A stretch of DNA of 44,000 nucleotides from Symbiodinium natans (GCA_905221605.1 CAJNDS010002415.1:241001-285000), one strand, 5' to 3'; positions 1 through 8,775 are shown, counted from the first letter of the stretch. The notes: a model not told the origin generated them from the sequence alone. Numbers and translations: made by a program.

Positions 1-880
1 GGTGGATAAAGCCTTCCGAGCTACACAGGGTTCAGGGTTTAGGGTTTAGGGACCTGGAATCTTGTTAGCCCAGCGGTACCATTTTTCCATTTGTTGGTTC
101 AAGGTTCCCTTATGAAGTAGCCAACCCAAAAGGGGGTACTTGTATGGTTTCTGGCTACCAATGAAAGCTCTAAAGCTTAAAAGCCTCGTTTTTAGTATCA
201 GCTGAAGCCAAAAGAGTTTCGGGGTCGGCGGGAGCAACCAGCAACAAACAATGGGTTTGAAGCTTTAGGGTTTACAGGCTGCGCCCGTGCCCGAAGCCCA
301 GACCCTGAACCCAAAACCACAAAAGGAGGTATCAGTTCTGTGTCTAGTGACTTAAATTTTTCGAATTCAGAAAGGTCTCTACTGCGCCTGCGGGAATGTG
401 GGGTTTGCGGCAAAGTTTACGGTTTAGGGTCGAGCAGATACTGTGTGGCGGTTTCCCCGAAGAAAGTACTGTAAGCCTTGCGACAGGATCCCGAAGATCC
501 GTGTCCCTGCCACCGATGCCAACATCAAAACCCGTTACCCGATGTAGGGGTTAGGGTTTTACCTATATAGTATATACTTGAGCCTTATGCATGTACTATA
601 TACGAACCCCCTGAAATACAAGCAGCAATATGTGTATGTATATACATCTAAATACACATACACAAATAAATTTAAAAGTAAATAAATAAACACATGCATA
701 AGTGAATAAATATATGTATACATATATATATATATAGATTTATTTATTTGTGGTATGTATTGTGGACCCTTATAGGTTTTAGGAACCCTAAACCCTAAAT
801 CCGAAAGCCCAAGCCCGACCTTCGAAGCGGAACACACTAACCACACTCCATACAACGGTCTGCACCCTAAACCACTCACT
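1..880. other. Left edge, no gene recognised
   Basis: There are short scattered TTTAGGG motifs near 38-56, 265-270, 420-427 and 550-556, and an AT-rich stretch in the middle. Open frames here are short and of simple composition. I see no exon with recognisable protein content. Confidence 0.5.
565..755. repeat. AT-rich island with TA runs
   Basis: The block is dominated by ATATAT and AAATAAATA-like sequence, including a TATA dinucleotide run near 718-736. It is much richer in AT than the surrounding sequence and sits between telomere-like motifs. A second island of this kind is at 4380-4445. Confidence 0.75.
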
Positions 881-884
881 TCGT

Positions 885-1064
885 GGTGTGGGGTTTAGGG
901 TGTAGGGCTTCGAGTTTAGGGTTTAGGGCTAAACCCTAAACCCTGAACCCTAAACCCTAAACCCTTAGCCTAAGCCTAAACCCTAAACCCTAAACCCTAA
1001 CCCTAAACCCTAAACCCTAAACCCTAAACCCTAAACCCTAAACCCTAAACCCTAAACCCTAAAC
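885..1064. repeat. Telomere-like arrays meeting head to head (TTTAGGG then CCCTAAA)
   Basis: Imperfect TTTAGGG units run to about 926, then the orientation flips directly to CCCTAAA units up to 1064, nearly perfect in the last 100 bp. The flip GGGCTAAACCC at about 924-934 has no spacer. Confidence 0.95.
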
Positions 1065-1079
1065 CCCCAACCCAGCCAA

Positions 1080-1169
1080 AACCAGACCCTCCTCGCCGCC
1101 GACCACAGCCCAGTCTTTGAGATCACGATGAGGCCTTCAGGGCATGCGGCGCACCCTCGGATTCCATAA
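1080..1169 (+). CDS. Exon-like segment between C-array and G-array
   Basis: One frame is open to a TAA at 1167-1169 and reads NQTLLAADHSPVFEITMRPS and onward. The stretch LAADHSPVFE recalls the BTB-domain pattern LAARSPVF, but it is too short to assign. It lies between a CCCTAAA array ending at 1064 and a TTTAGGG array starting at 1184. The segment is too short for the open frame alone to be significant; the residue mix is the only support. Confidence 0.3.
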   Translation, partial: NQTLLAADHSPVFEITMRPSGHAAHPRIP

Positions 1170-1183
1170 ACACGCCCATGGGG

Positions 1184-1252
1184 GTTAGGGTTTAGGGTTT
1201 GGGGTTTAGGGTTTAGGGTTTAGGGTTTAGGGTTTAGGGTTTAGGGTTTAGG
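1184..1252 (+). repeat. TTTAGGG array
   Basis: About nine TTTAGGG units, one with a TTTGGGG change near 1198. Confidence 0.95.
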
Positions 1253-1383
1253 GGCGGTTGTCTCAGGGTCGTGTAGGGTTCCGGCTTCACATGCGGGTCC
1301 AGACCACAGTAGCCCTCATTGTTAGCTGTTCATTCAAAGTACCCTGAGCCCCAAGACCCATACTATACACCCTTCAACTCGAA

Positions 1384-1511
1384 ACCCTTAAACCCTAAAC
1401 CCCGAACCCTAAACCCCAAGACCCGAAGCCCACAAACCCTAAACTCCAAACCCTAAACCCCAAACCCTAAACCCTGAACCCCAAACCCTAAACCCTCAAA
1501 CCCTAAACCCT
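1384..1511 (-). repeat. Degenerate CCCTAAA array
   Basis: CCCTAAA units with many CCCCAAA, CCCGAAG and CCCTGAA variants. The divergence suggests an older array than its neighbours. Confidence 0.9.
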
Positions 1512-1818
1512 TGGACTTCTTCATGATTCGCCTCAAGGTCTCTACAGGCATCTGGTGCGCCATCAATCTCTGAACTAGGGTCTTCTGTGCGGTCTATGTG
1601 TTTTTTTTTTTTTTTTGGGGGGGGGGGGGGGGTCTTACTGGTTTTGGGTCTATAGGAGTTTAGGATTTTTTGGGGGTTTAGGGGTTTACAGGTTTTGGGT
1701 CTAGGAGTTTAGGATTTTGGGGTTCTGGGGTTAGGGGTTGAGGCGTTTCGAGGCTTCGGGCGTTTAGGCTGTAGAGAGTTGACTGAGCTTCATGATGTTG
1801 GCATGCATGCTCTCCCTA
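1512..1818. other. Mixed segment: short coding-like stretch, homopolymers, decayed G-rich repeat
   Basis: At 1515-1575 one plus frame reads DFFMIRLKVSTGIWCAINL then stops. Next comes a T run (about 1602-1616) fused to a G run (1617-1632), then decayed TTTAGGG-like sequence to about 1770. No gene can be assigned. Confidence 0.4.
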
Positions 1819-1979
1819 GACTAAACCCTAAACCCGAAGCCCTAAACCCTAAACCCTAAACCCTAAACCCTAAACCCTAAACCCTAAACCCTAAACCCTA
1901 AACCCTAAACCCTAAACCCTAAACCCTAAACCCTAAACCCTAAACCCTAAACCCCAACCCCAAACCCTAAACCCTAAAC
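1819..1979 (-). repeat. CCCTAAA array, nearly perfect
   Basis: About 22 CCCTAAA units with very few changes, one of the more homogeneous arrays in the window. Confidence 0.97.
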
Positions 1980-1981
1980 GT

Positions 1982-2062
1982 GTGTCGAGGGCGTCGATGG
2001 AGAAGCTGTCCGAGTTCGGTGTCCAGGCCGCCACGTTTCGCTCAGCTTCCGAAGGCCCCTGA
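1982..2062 (+). CDS. Exon-like segment between C-array and G-array
   Basis: The frame reads VSRASMEKLSEFGVQAATFR and onward to TGA at 2060-2062. The mixed hydrophobic and charged composition looks like real protein, and codon third positions are G/C rich. No family is recognised. A perfect CCCTAAA array lies directly upstream and TTTAGGG-like repeats start about 30 bp downstream. Confidence 0.35.
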   Translation: MSRASMEKLSEFGVQAATFRSASEGP

Positions 2063-2090
2063 AACCTCAACCCCTGGAACTATCAACACT

Positions 2091-2170
2091 TTAGGGCTTA
2101 GGGATGTTTAGGGCATGGGGTTTAGGGTTTAGGGTTTGGGGTCTAGGGCTAAGGGCTTTGGGGTTTAGGA
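2091..2170 (+). repeat. Degenerate TTTAGGG array
   Basis: TTTAGGG units mixed with TTTGGGG and CTTAGGG variants. The 2171-2400 stretch that follows shows only decayed G-rich motifs and no gene. Confidence 0.85.
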
Positions 2171-2407
2171 TTGTGCACTCCACGATGTTCCCTAAGCTCA
2201 AAGTTTGGAACAGTTGAGGGTTTGGGGGGTTTAGAGTTTAAGGGGTTCAGGGGTGTCTAATAATCACGGGATGTAAAGTCGAAGATTTTTAAAGGTTGCG
2301 CCCTTCAGGGGCTGCTTCAGATCTACAAAAGGTGTCGGAATAATTCCCCATACTATCCCCTCATGGTCTCTATATGATTACACCATAATAAGTCCCAAAA
2401 CCTTATT

Positions 2408-2505
2408 CTAAACCCTAAACCCTAAACCCTAAACCCTAAACCCTAAACCCTGAACCCTAAACTCTAAACCCTAAATCCGAAACCCTAAACCCTAAACCCT
2501 AAACC
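2408..2505 (-). repeat. CCCTAAA array
   Basis: About 14 CCCTAAA units with a few substitutions (CCCTGAA, CTCTAAA, TCCGAAA). Confidence 0.95.
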
Positions 2506-2615
2506 CCTTTATTGCCCCTTACTATGCCACGTAGACTCCCCACTCTCCCACCAAAAAAGCATCATCTTCGTGGATCAAGGGTGCCACCTTAGGGGTCCAG
2601 GGTAGCGTTGTTTCT

Positions 2616-2680
2616 TTAGGGTTTAGGGTTTAGGGTTTGGGGTTTAGGGTTTAGGGTTTAGGGTTCTAGGGTTTCGAGTT
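2616..2680 (+). repeat. TTTAGGG array
   Basis: About eight TTTAGGG units. The unique insert between this array and the C-array ending at 2505 is about 110 bp. Confidence 0.93.
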
Positions 2681-2774
2681 TAAGTTCCTGGGTCTGGGAG
2701 GTACGAAACACATGCGCGCTCGATTCGCGCTAGATCCGACGTCGGGTCTGTTTTGGCACCCAAAGTTGAGTCCT

Positions 2775-2853
2775 TAAACCCTAAACCCTCAACCCTCAAC
2801 CCTAAACCCTAAACCCTAAACCCTATAAACCCTAAACCCTAAACCCTAAACCG
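2775..2853 (-). repeat. CCCTAAA array
   Basis: CCCTAAA units with CCCTCAA variants at the left end and one CCCTATAAA expansion near 2821. Confidence 0.93.
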
Positions 2854-2973
2854 AAGTCCTCTTGCCAGGACCTGGCGATCTCTGCCTGGGCGCTTGCGAA
2901 GCTTCTCTACCCGGAGCGTGGGCCGTTTCTGGCAGTGTCTTGGCAGCAGGCTAGATGGCTGTTTAGGGTTTAG
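2854..2973 (+). CDS. Exon-like segment resembling RAP/OPR-type helical repeat protein
   Basis: The frame reads CQDLAISAWALAKLLYPERG then PFLAVSW, and ends at a TAG supplied by the following TTTAGGG array. The pattern Q-[DE]-L-A-x-[ST]-A-W-A-x-A-K-L resembles the repeated motif of RAP-domain and octotricopeptide-type organelle RNA-binding proteins, which are numerous in algae and alveolates (family knowledge from memory). The segment starts within a few bases of a CCCTAAA array. A second segment at 5594-5650 carries a similar motif. If real, it is one internal exon of a larger gene whose other exons I cannot join. Confidence 0.42.
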   Translation, partial: KSSCQDLAISAWALAKLLYPERGPFLAVSWQQARWLFRV

Positions 2974-3003
2974 GGTTTAGGGCTTAGGGTTTAGGGTTTA
3001 GGG
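2962..3003 (+). repeat. TTTAGGG array
   Basis: About six TTTAGGG units with one GCTTAGG variant, directly abutting the exon-like segment. The first unit, GTTTAGGG, supplies a GT that could act as a splice donor. Confidence 0.92.
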
Positions 3004-3019
3004 CTAGAGGGATTATACT

Positions 3020-3125
3020 TGGGATGTTCCCCCTTCTTTTGACAGTCCTGAATAACGATTAGAGTACCCGCCTCCATTCTTAGTCCCTATTATGGACTGT
3101 TAGCACAAGGGGGAACATCCCAAGC
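3020..3125. mobile_element. Short inverted-repeat element (MITE-like), copy 1
   Basis: The element is about 106 bp with terminal inverted repeats TGGGATGTTCCCCCTT (left) and AAGGGGGAACATCCCA (right). Subterminal ACAGTCC and GGACTGT also pair. It is flanked by TTATACT at 3013-3019 and 3126-3132, a likely target-site duplication. It carries no coding capacity, so mobilisation would need an enzyme from elsewhere. The size and 7-9 bp duplication fit a hAT- or Mutator-type miniature element or an introner. Confidence 0.75.
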
Positions 3126-3253
3126 TTATACTATCTAAGGGTAGTTTTATGGGCCCTGCCTAAATTTCACTATTTGCTTAAGGCACCCCAAAATCTCAAG
3201 CAAGCAAACAGTAGTATAGGGTTTAGGGGTGTTCTCGGGTCCTTCAGGGGGGC

Positions 3254-3277
3254 GGGGGGGGGGGGGGGGGGGGGGGG
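3254..3277. repeat. Poly-G tract (24 G)
   Basis: An uninterrupted run of G inside otherwise unique sequence (3126-3650). The apparent minus-strand proline-rich frame across it is a homopolymer artefact. I see no other gene in that stretch. Confidence 0.9.
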
Positions 3278-3658
3278 TACCTAGGGAAACCTTCGGAGAG
3301 TTAGGTACCTCATGATCCCGTAGTATATATAAACTTTCCAAGATATCAGACTGTCAGAAGGCACCAATTCCCTAATTCCCCAATCTCCCTGAACCAGCCA
3401 TTCACTCAAAGCTTGTCTTTGAGAGGCGGGCGTCTGCATCTTGGGGTTTAGGATATAGGGCTAAGGGTATTTATCCCAAAACAAGCCAACAGGTACTTCG
3501 GGTTTGGATTACCGCATATTGCCGCCCTGACTGACAAGCGTCTGCGTCATTGTAGTCTGGCTTTGCGAAGAGTTTTCGATTGGTTAGCATGTAGGGGTTT
3601 GGGCAGACGCGAAGGACTGTAGCAAGAAACGCCCAGAGGGTGAAGGTTCATTCATAGG

Positions 3659-3760
3659 TTGGGATGTTCCTCTTTTCTAACAGTGGGGATTATAATAGGG
3701 GGGGGGGGAGGGTACTTTTATCCCTCTTCAGGACTGTTCGTATGAGGGGGAACATCCCCA
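3659..3760. mobile_element. Short inverted-repeat element (MITE-like), copy 2
   Basis: The element is 102 bp, with left end TTGGGATGTTCC and right end GGGGGAACATCCCCA. It is flanked by a perfect 9-bp direct repeat ATTCATAGG at 3650-3658 and 3761-3769. Inner sequence shared with copy 1 includes CTAACAGT on the left and GGACTGTT on the right. A G run at 3700-3708 interrupts the centre. The clean duplication shows it arrived by insertion. Confidence 0.82.
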
Positions 3761-3769
3761 ATTCATAGG

Positions 3770-4135
3770 GATTAAGTAAGCTAGGCCATGCAGTAGTCAC
3801 CGTAGAGTTCTGCTATGGGTCCCAGTATCCGTTACATGGCCTCAAAGCCTATAAGCCTAAACTCCATAAATCCTATACACCTCTCTCTATGGAGCCCTAA
3901 ACCCCGTAAAGCTCAGCCCCTAAACCCGATAAGCCTCCAGGCCCTGAGCTCTCTCTAACCCCAAACCCCAACCCAAACTTGAACCTAAGAGCCTAGCAAC
4001 TCTCAACGCGAAAGCCCGCAACACTATAAGCCCCAACCCTACACACTAACTCTCTAGAAACCCTACAGACTCTAGAACCTTCATGCGATAAATCTAGATG
4101 TACACCATAAACACTATACGCCCAACAAAACTCAT
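3770..4135. other. Unique sequence, no gene seen
   Basis: Unique at the left, grading into C-rich sequence with scattered AACCC and AAGCC motifs that look like a much-decayed CCCTAAA array. No convincing open frame on either strand. Confidence 0.45.
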
Positions 4136-4255
4136 AAACCCTAAACCCCGAGCCCCGCGCCCGGACTCCGAAACCTTAATCCCAAACCCCGAAACCCCGA
4201 AACCCGAAACCCCGAAACCCGAAACCCCAATCCCTAAACCCTAAACCCTAAACCC
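4136..4255 (-). repeat. Degenerate CCCTAAA array
   Basis: Mostly CCCCGAAAC variants, ending in three clean CCCTAAA units near 4233-4253. Confidence 0.85.
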
Positions 4256-4379
4256 AAGTTGTTGCTGGGACGATTCGACAGGCCTTGGCTTCCGAGTCCA
4301 CGAGCAAGCTTCCGGACCGGTTCTAGGGTTCAGGGTGTTACGGGTATAGGTTTTAGTTTTTAGGGTTTAGGGTTTCAGG

Positions 4380-4445
4380 GTTATATATATATATTTATTT
4401 ATTTATTTAATTAGTTAATTTATTTATTCATATTTATAGTTGTTC
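4380..4445. repeat. AT-rich island with ATTT units
   Basis: ATATAT followed by TATTTATTTATTTA, inserted between TTTAGGG-like sequence on both sides (about 4323-4380 and 4460 onward). Confidence 0.8.
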
Positions 4446-4459
4446 ATTTTCTTTATGTA

Positions 4460-4680
4460 TAGAGTTTAGGGTTTAGGGTTTAGGGTTATAGTTTAGGGTT
4501 TTGGGGTTAGGGTTATAGGGTTACAGGGTTTAGGTCTTTCGGGTTATAGTTTAGGGTTTGGGGTTTAGGGTTATGGGGTTTACGGTTTTAGGGTTATGGG
4601 GTTTTAGGGTCAGGGTATAGTAGGGTATAGGATTCCGGGTTTAGGGTTAGAGGGTTATAGGGTTTTGGGGGTTGGAGGCT
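4460..4680 (+). repeat. Degenerate TTTAGGG field
   Basis: TTTAGGG, TTATAGGG and TTTTAGGG variants of irregular length. No gene. Confidence 0.85.
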
Positions 4681-4805
4681 TTAATCCCTTCCTAATATTG
4701 AAGTTCCCTCCCCACCCCCCCTTGGGGCTACGCGTTTTAGGTTTGGGCTGTAGGGGTTCGGGGTTTTAGGGCTATCGGGCTTTGGGCGTTGGGGGGTGTA
4801 GCAGG

Positions 4806-4850
4806 TTGGGATGTTGCCCCCTATACTAACAACCCTGAATAGGGATGTTA
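4806..4850. mobile_element. One-ended remnant of the MITE-like element
   Basis: TTGGGATGTTGCCCCCTATACTA matches the left end of the elements at 3020 and 3659 and carries the inner CCTGAATAGGGAT motif also found at 42230. No right end is present; the sequence runs into G-rich decayed repeat. Confidence 0.6.
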
Positions 4851-5059
4851 TGAGGTTTTGGAGGTTTGGGGGTTGAGTGTTTGGGTTTGGGGGCTGGGGG
4901 TTCAGGGTTTTAGGGTCAGGGTATACTTCAAGTTAACCCTCGAAAAGTATATGTAAAGTATAAAATGACATATTCTTCCTCATAAGGCAGTACAGGGATT
5001 ATTGGCTTTTAGTTTTGGCGCTCCGAAGCAAGTTTTTGGTTCTAGGGATCCGGCTTTTG

Positions 5060-5450
5060 GGGCTATAGGGTCTTGGGGTTTAGGGTTTTAGGGTTTGAGG
5101 TCCACAGTCTAGGGGTTGGTGTTTGGGGGGTCAGGGTTCAGGATTTAGGGTTTTAGGATTTCGGGGTTTAGGGTCTGGGAGTTAGGTTCAGGTTTTGGGG
5201 TTTAGGGGTTTATGGTTTTAGGGTTTAGGGTTTTAGGGTTTGAGGTCTGGGGTTTAGGGGTTTCGGGTTTTAGTGTTTGGGGTTTGGGGCTTTTGGGTTT
5301 GGAGTTTTGAGATTTAGGGATTTAGGGTTAGGGTCTTAGGGTTTTGGGCGTTCAGTGTTGTGGGGTTAGGGGGTTTGGGTTTAAAGTTTAGGATTTTGGG
5401 CTTGGGGTGTAGGGCTCAGGTTTGGGGTTTGGCTTTAGGGTTCAGAATCC
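5060..5450 (+). repeat. Degenerate TTTAGGG field
   Basis: Many TTTAGGG, TTTTAGGG, TTTGGGG and TTCAGGG motifs without fixed spacing. I see no gene in it. Confidence 0.85.
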
Positions 5451-5511
5451 CTGATAAGGCTCCCTAAGATTGCCTAAGGTTCCCTAGAACCCTTCAGGAC
5501 CCTGCAACTAA

Positions 5512-5580
5512 ACCCTAAACCCTAAACCCTAAACCCTAAACCCTAAACCCTAAACCCCAAACCCTAAACCCTAAACCCCA
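5512..5580 (-). repeat. CCCTAAA array
   Basis: About nine CCCTAAA units with two CCCCAAA variants. Confidence 0.95.
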
Positions 5581-5593
5581 AGATTCTCCACAA

Positions 5594-5650
5594 AAGGAGT
5601 TCGGTGGCCGCAACTTGTCCAGCATCTCTTGGGCCAGACACCCGGCGTAA
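5594..5650 (+). CDS. Exon-like segment, second RAP/OPR-like motif
   Basis: The frame reads KEFGGRNLSSISWARHPA then TAA. FGGRNLSSISWA resembles the F-x-x-Q-N-L-S-N-x-[SA]-W-A repeat pattern of RAP/OPR-type proteins, matching the segment at 2854-2973. Here CCCTAAA arrays lie on both sides (ending 5580 and starting 5685). It may end by splicing soon after the SWA residues. Confidence 0.35.
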   Translation, partial: KEFGGRNLSSISWARHPA

Positions 5651-5684
5651 AGAACTGGCACCCCCAGTCGGCCCTTGATTCGTA

Positions 5685-5740
5685 GCCCTAAACCCTAAAC
5701 CCTAAACCCTAAACCCTAAACCATAAACTAAACCCTAAAC
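5685..5740 (-). repeat. CCCTAAA array
   Basis: About seven CCCTAAA units, the last ones altered to CCATAAA and CTAAACC. Confidence 0.92.
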
Positions 5741-5825
5741 AATTATTAATCCTAAGCCCGAAACTGCAGGTTTTAGGCTTGGGGGATTTATATTGAACCC
5801 GCTGTACGCGAGCGTGTGCATGTGT

Positions 5826-6012
5826 GGGGGGGGGGGGATGGGATTTCCGCAATAGATAATTTGTTTACATGAACCCGAGCTGGGCCCCTCCAACTCAGAT
5901 CAAACCCAATACTCGGATGTGCTGGTTGCCCGTTTCGGTTCTTGCTGTAGGGGGGGGGGGGGGGGGGCGAGGAGGAGGAAGTGGGGGTGCGGTTGGGGGG
6001 GGGGGGAACTGT
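5826..6012. repeat. Cluster of G homopolymer tracts
   Basis: G runs at about 5825-5837, 5950-5967 and 5995-6006. They create a proline-rich minus-strand frame (5788-6021) that I do not regard as a gene. Confidence 0.85.
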
Positions 6013-6068
6013 TAAAGGCAAGCCCTAGCCGGAGCCTTCTGAGCTGAGCTGAAGTAGGAAATCGTCAA

Positions 6069-6086
6069 AGCCAGACATGGCTCAAG
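6069..6086 (+). other. Weak spliced-leader-like sequence
   Basis: AGCCAGACATGGCTCAAG shares AGCC and the terminal TGGCTCAAG with the dinoflagellate spliced leader, but the middle differs and is one base longer. It could be chance. It is recorded because a better match occurs at 31852-31872. Confidence 0.2.
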
Positions 6087-6186
6087 GCCACGTGCCCAAC
6101 CCGTTCCTGAACAGAATAGCCAAACAGACATCTGCCACACGCTGCCTAGGTCGCAGGTCCCCAAGTAGCTTAGTTCAGAAAACTAT

Positions 6187-6332
6187 CCTAAACCCTAAAC
6201 CCTAAACCCTAAACCCTAAACCCTAAACCCTAAACCCTAAACCCTAAACCCTAAACCCTAAACCCTAAACCCTAAACCCTAAACCCTAAACCCTAAACCC
6301 TAAACCCTAAACCCTAAACCCCCCCCCCCCCC
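6187..6332 (-). repeat. Long perfect CCCTAAA array ending in a C tract
   Basis: About 19 perfect units, then 14 C residues at 6319-6332 followed by GCCCAG. The C tract plus AG has the look of a polypyrimidine tract and splice acceptor. Confidence 0.97.
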
Positions 6333-6414
6333 GCCCAGCAGGTTTTCTTGGTGGTTTGAAAAACTTGTGTTCTGCCATCCCCTTCGGCTCCTCCCAAACA
6401 CCCCCACACCCTAA

Positions 6415-6558
6415 CCCTGAACCTTGAGCCCGAGCCCCTAAACCCTGATAAGCCCATATGAACCCTGAACCCTAAATCCTCAAACCCTAGACCCTGAACC
6501 CTAACCCTAAACCCTATACCCTAAACCCTAAACCCTAAACCCGAAACCCTACCCCTGA
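6415..6558 (-). repeat. Degenerate CCCTAAA array
   Basis: CCCTAAA with CCCTGAA, CCCTATA and CCCGAAA variants. Confidence 0.9.
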
Positions 6559-6569
6559 ACCCTGCCGCG

Positions 6570-6656
6570 ATGGACTTCCTATGGGTTCTTGCCATCTGCT
6601 GCGCCACCCTCACGTCCTGCTTGGCGCTACTCTGGCGGCTCGGTCGCGCACGTTGA
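6570..6656 (+). CDS. 28-residue hydrophobic open frame between C- and G-arrays
   Basis: An ATG frame starts MDFLWVLAICCATLTSCLA, continues with leucine/tryptophan-rich sequence to a basic tail, and stops with TGA at 6654-6656. It would form one membrane helix. It could be a first exon carrying a signal anchor or a chance frame. A degenerate CCCTAAA array ends 12 bp upstream and a TTTAGGG array begins 17 bp downstream. Confidence 0.3.
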   Translation: MDFLWVLAICCATLTSCLALLWRLGRAR

Positions 6657-6672
6657 CTGTGGGAGTTTGTGG

Positions 6673-6747
6673 TTCAGGGTTTAGGGAGGGTTTGGGGTTA
6701 AGGGTTTAGGGTTTAGGGTTTAGGGTTTAGGGTTTAGGGTTTAGGGT
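6673..6747 (+). repeat. TTTAGGG array
   Basis: Eight to nine TTTAGGG units, mostly perfect after 6700. Confidence 0.93.
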
Positions 6748-7390
6748 GTCTGAACGCTTTTTTGCGTCGTCACACGCATCCAGGCGGCAAGCCTCGAGTC
6801 CGCAGATCCCTGTAGCACCTGAGCCCCGAATGTTCCACACTCTTCAGAAGCCGTGGTTTACGGATTAATTAGGGTTTTGGGTCTTAGGGTTTAGGTTTTG
6901 GGGTTTCGGGTTTCGGGTTCCGGGTTCCGGGTTTTGTTGTATCGCTTTGTTGCATGGAGGAGGATGCACCCCTGAGCCCTTCAACCAACCCTCAGCCCTA
7001 CAATCCCGGAGCCCGAACACCTCAACCCTGCATCCTCGGAATTGCAAGTGTCCCACTCGTTTCGGGTTTAGGGTTTCGGGTTTCGGGTACGCCTCCAGCC
7101 TCTCCAAACTGGCCAACCCACACAGGGCTGCTGAGCAAACTTGTGGGTGATTGAAAAAGGCTTTAGGGTTTAGGGTTTTGTCCCCAAACCCGAAATGTCA
7201 GATAGCGCTGTATTCCCCCCCATTACGGTTACAGGAGCAATTTTGTTCATATAGGTCTGTCCCAATAAATAGGGGTACCCATTTCATGCCCCAACTATAC
7301 TTTGCAAGGACAGTACCCTAATCTTGGGTAACGCGCACATCACGAGCCATGACGCTTTTGGGGGATTCAGGAGGGCCAAAAGAACGCCGT
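6748..7390. other. Unique sequence with decayed repeats, weak exon-like stretches
   Basis: At 6750-6808 a plus frame reads LNAFLRRHTHPGGKPRVRRS before a stop. At 7087-7151 another reads YASSLSKLANPHRAAEQTCG before TGA. Overlapping frames at 6947-7154 are shadows of each other. Nothing is assignable. Decayed TTTAGGG motifs lie at 6868-6930 and 7160-7176. Confidence 0.3.
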
Positions 7391-7458
7391 TAACCCTAAA
7401 CCCTAAACCCTAAAACCTAAAACCCTAAAACCCTATAAACCCTAAACCCTAAACCCTT
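7391..7458 (-). repeat. CCCTAAA array with an extra-A variant
   Basis: CCCTAAA and CCCTAAAA units (length 7 and 8) mixed. Confidence 0.93.
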
Positions 7459-7595
7459 TTCCGAGGTTCTGCATTGATGCCCCGAAGCTCTTTGCTCCTT
7501 ATCGCGCGCGCGACGCGCCGCGAAAGCTGGGCATCTTCCTGCGCATCATGCCCGGCTTTGACGGGCTGATTCGGCTCCTTGGGTTTAGGGTTTAG
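7458..7595 (+). CDS. Exon-like segment between C-array and G-array
   Basis: The frame is open from the end of the C-array and reads IDAPKLFAPYRARDAPRKLG followed by IFLRIMPGFDGLIRLLG; the stop is a TAG inside the downstream TTTAGGG array. About 38 residues of balanced composition make this one of the better coding-like inserts. No family is recognised. Confidence 0.4.
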   Translation, partial: FPRFCIDAPKLFAPYRARDAPRKLGIFLRIMPGFDGLIRLLGFRV

Positions 7596-7605
7596 GGTTT
7601 AGGGT

Positions 7606-7665
<60 letters not shown>

Positions 7666-7667
7666 GG
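7580..7667 (+). repeat. TTTAGGG array switching to a TTGAGGG variant array
   Basis: Three TTTAGGG units are followed by about nine perfect TTGAGGG units. The sharp switch to one homogeneous variant means the variant was amplified locally. Confidence 0.95.
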
Positions 7668-8220
7668 AGGAGGGGGGCTTTAGGGGTCTTCGGGTCTAGG
7701 GCTGTAGGGTCTTAGGGGTTTGGGAATGGGGTCTTTGGGGTCTAGAGTTTAGTTGGGGTCCATTCCTCAAAAGATCCATGGGCTCGACTGTCAAAGCCCT
7801 AGCCCGGAAGGGTCGCTGGCAGGGGCGGTTTGGTTTTCAGGGTTCGGGTGCAGGGCTTTAGGGTTCAGGAAACCCAAGACCTAAGCCGGAGGAGGTCTTT
7901 GGGTTTGGGGGGCTGAAGCCTTGTTGCCAGGGTCATAGGTGGGTGTAGGGTGCAGGGTCTAGGAGGGTTGAGGGTTGGTTGCTCCGAACCCATATCCAAA
8001 TCCCACATGGAGCACTCTAAACCCTGCGTACACATGCGCAAGCGCTAAACCCTATGTATTCTCGAATACCGAAACCCTAAATTTTGGCCCCAAATCCTAA
8101 ACCCTTAAACCCCATAGAGGCCCTAAATCTTAACCATTAGACATCCTGAAACCATACGTGCCTTCGCGATTCCCCTTGTTTTCTTCTCTTGTTTGACGAA
8201 CTCCAAACAGGGAGACCCTA
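7668..8220. other. No gene seen
   Basis: G-rich decayed repeat to about 7980, then C-rich decayed repeat to about 8150. Short unique stretches have no convincing frame. Confidence 0.45.
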
Positions 8221-8224
8221 AGCA

Positions 8225-8525
8225 CTAAACCCGAAACCCTAAACCCTAAACCCGACCCCCTAAACCCGAAACCCTACACCCTAACCCCTAAACCTGAAGA
8301 ACCTACCTCAAGCCTCACTAATGGAACCCGGAGCCCAATGGAGCCCTTCAAGTTCTAAACCCTAAGCCCTGCACCCCAGACCCTAAACCCTAAACCATAA
8401 ACTCCACACCCTACACCCTACACCCTACATCCTAAACCCTAGACCCTAAACCCTAAACCCTAAACCCTAAACCCTAAACCCTAAACCCTAAACCCTAAAC
8501 TCCACACCCTGCACCCTAAACCCTT
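8225..8525 (-). repeat. CCCTAAA array, degenerate then clean
   Basis: Degenerate units to about 8380 including CCCTACA runs (8401-8430), then about nine clean CCCTAAA units at 8440-8500. Confidence 0.93.
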
Positions 8526-8659
8526 TCTCGCCCCATTTGTTGAGGAACTTGAAATGCCACCACGTCACCCCAGATGGTGAGCTGCGCGGGCAGATCACTG
8601 CCGAGGCAGGGAGCGCGACAGCGCCACTTCTTACCGGCATTTCTGAGTCCGGGGTTTAG
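8522..8659 (+). CDS. Exon-like segment between C-array and G-array
   Basis: The frame reads PHLLRNLKCHHVTPDGELRG and then QITAEAGSATAPLLTGISES, stopping at a TAG at 8657-8659 formed by the first TTTAGGG unit. About 44 open codons of mixed composition. No family is recognised; likely one internal exon. Confidence 0.4.
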   Translation, partial: PFSPHLLRNLKCHHVTPDGELRGQITAEAGSATAPLLTGISESGV

Positions 8660-8775
8660 GGTTTAGGGTTCAGGGTTTTAGGGTTAGGGTTTAGGGTTTA
8701 GGGTTTACTGTTTAGGGTTTAGGGTTTAGGGCTCAGGGTTCAGGGTTTAGGGTTTAGGGTTCAGGGCTTCGGTGT
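8651..8775 (+). repeat. TTTAGGG array
   Basis: TTTAGGG units with TTCAGGG and TTTTAGGG variants. Confidence 0.93.

Noticed and set aside
885-1064. A true chromosome end
   Set aside because: Arrays occur throughout both flanks in alternating orientation with unique sequence on both sides, so they are interstitial, not terminal.
1080-1169. BTB domain
   Set aside because: Only about ten residues resemble the family; too short to call.
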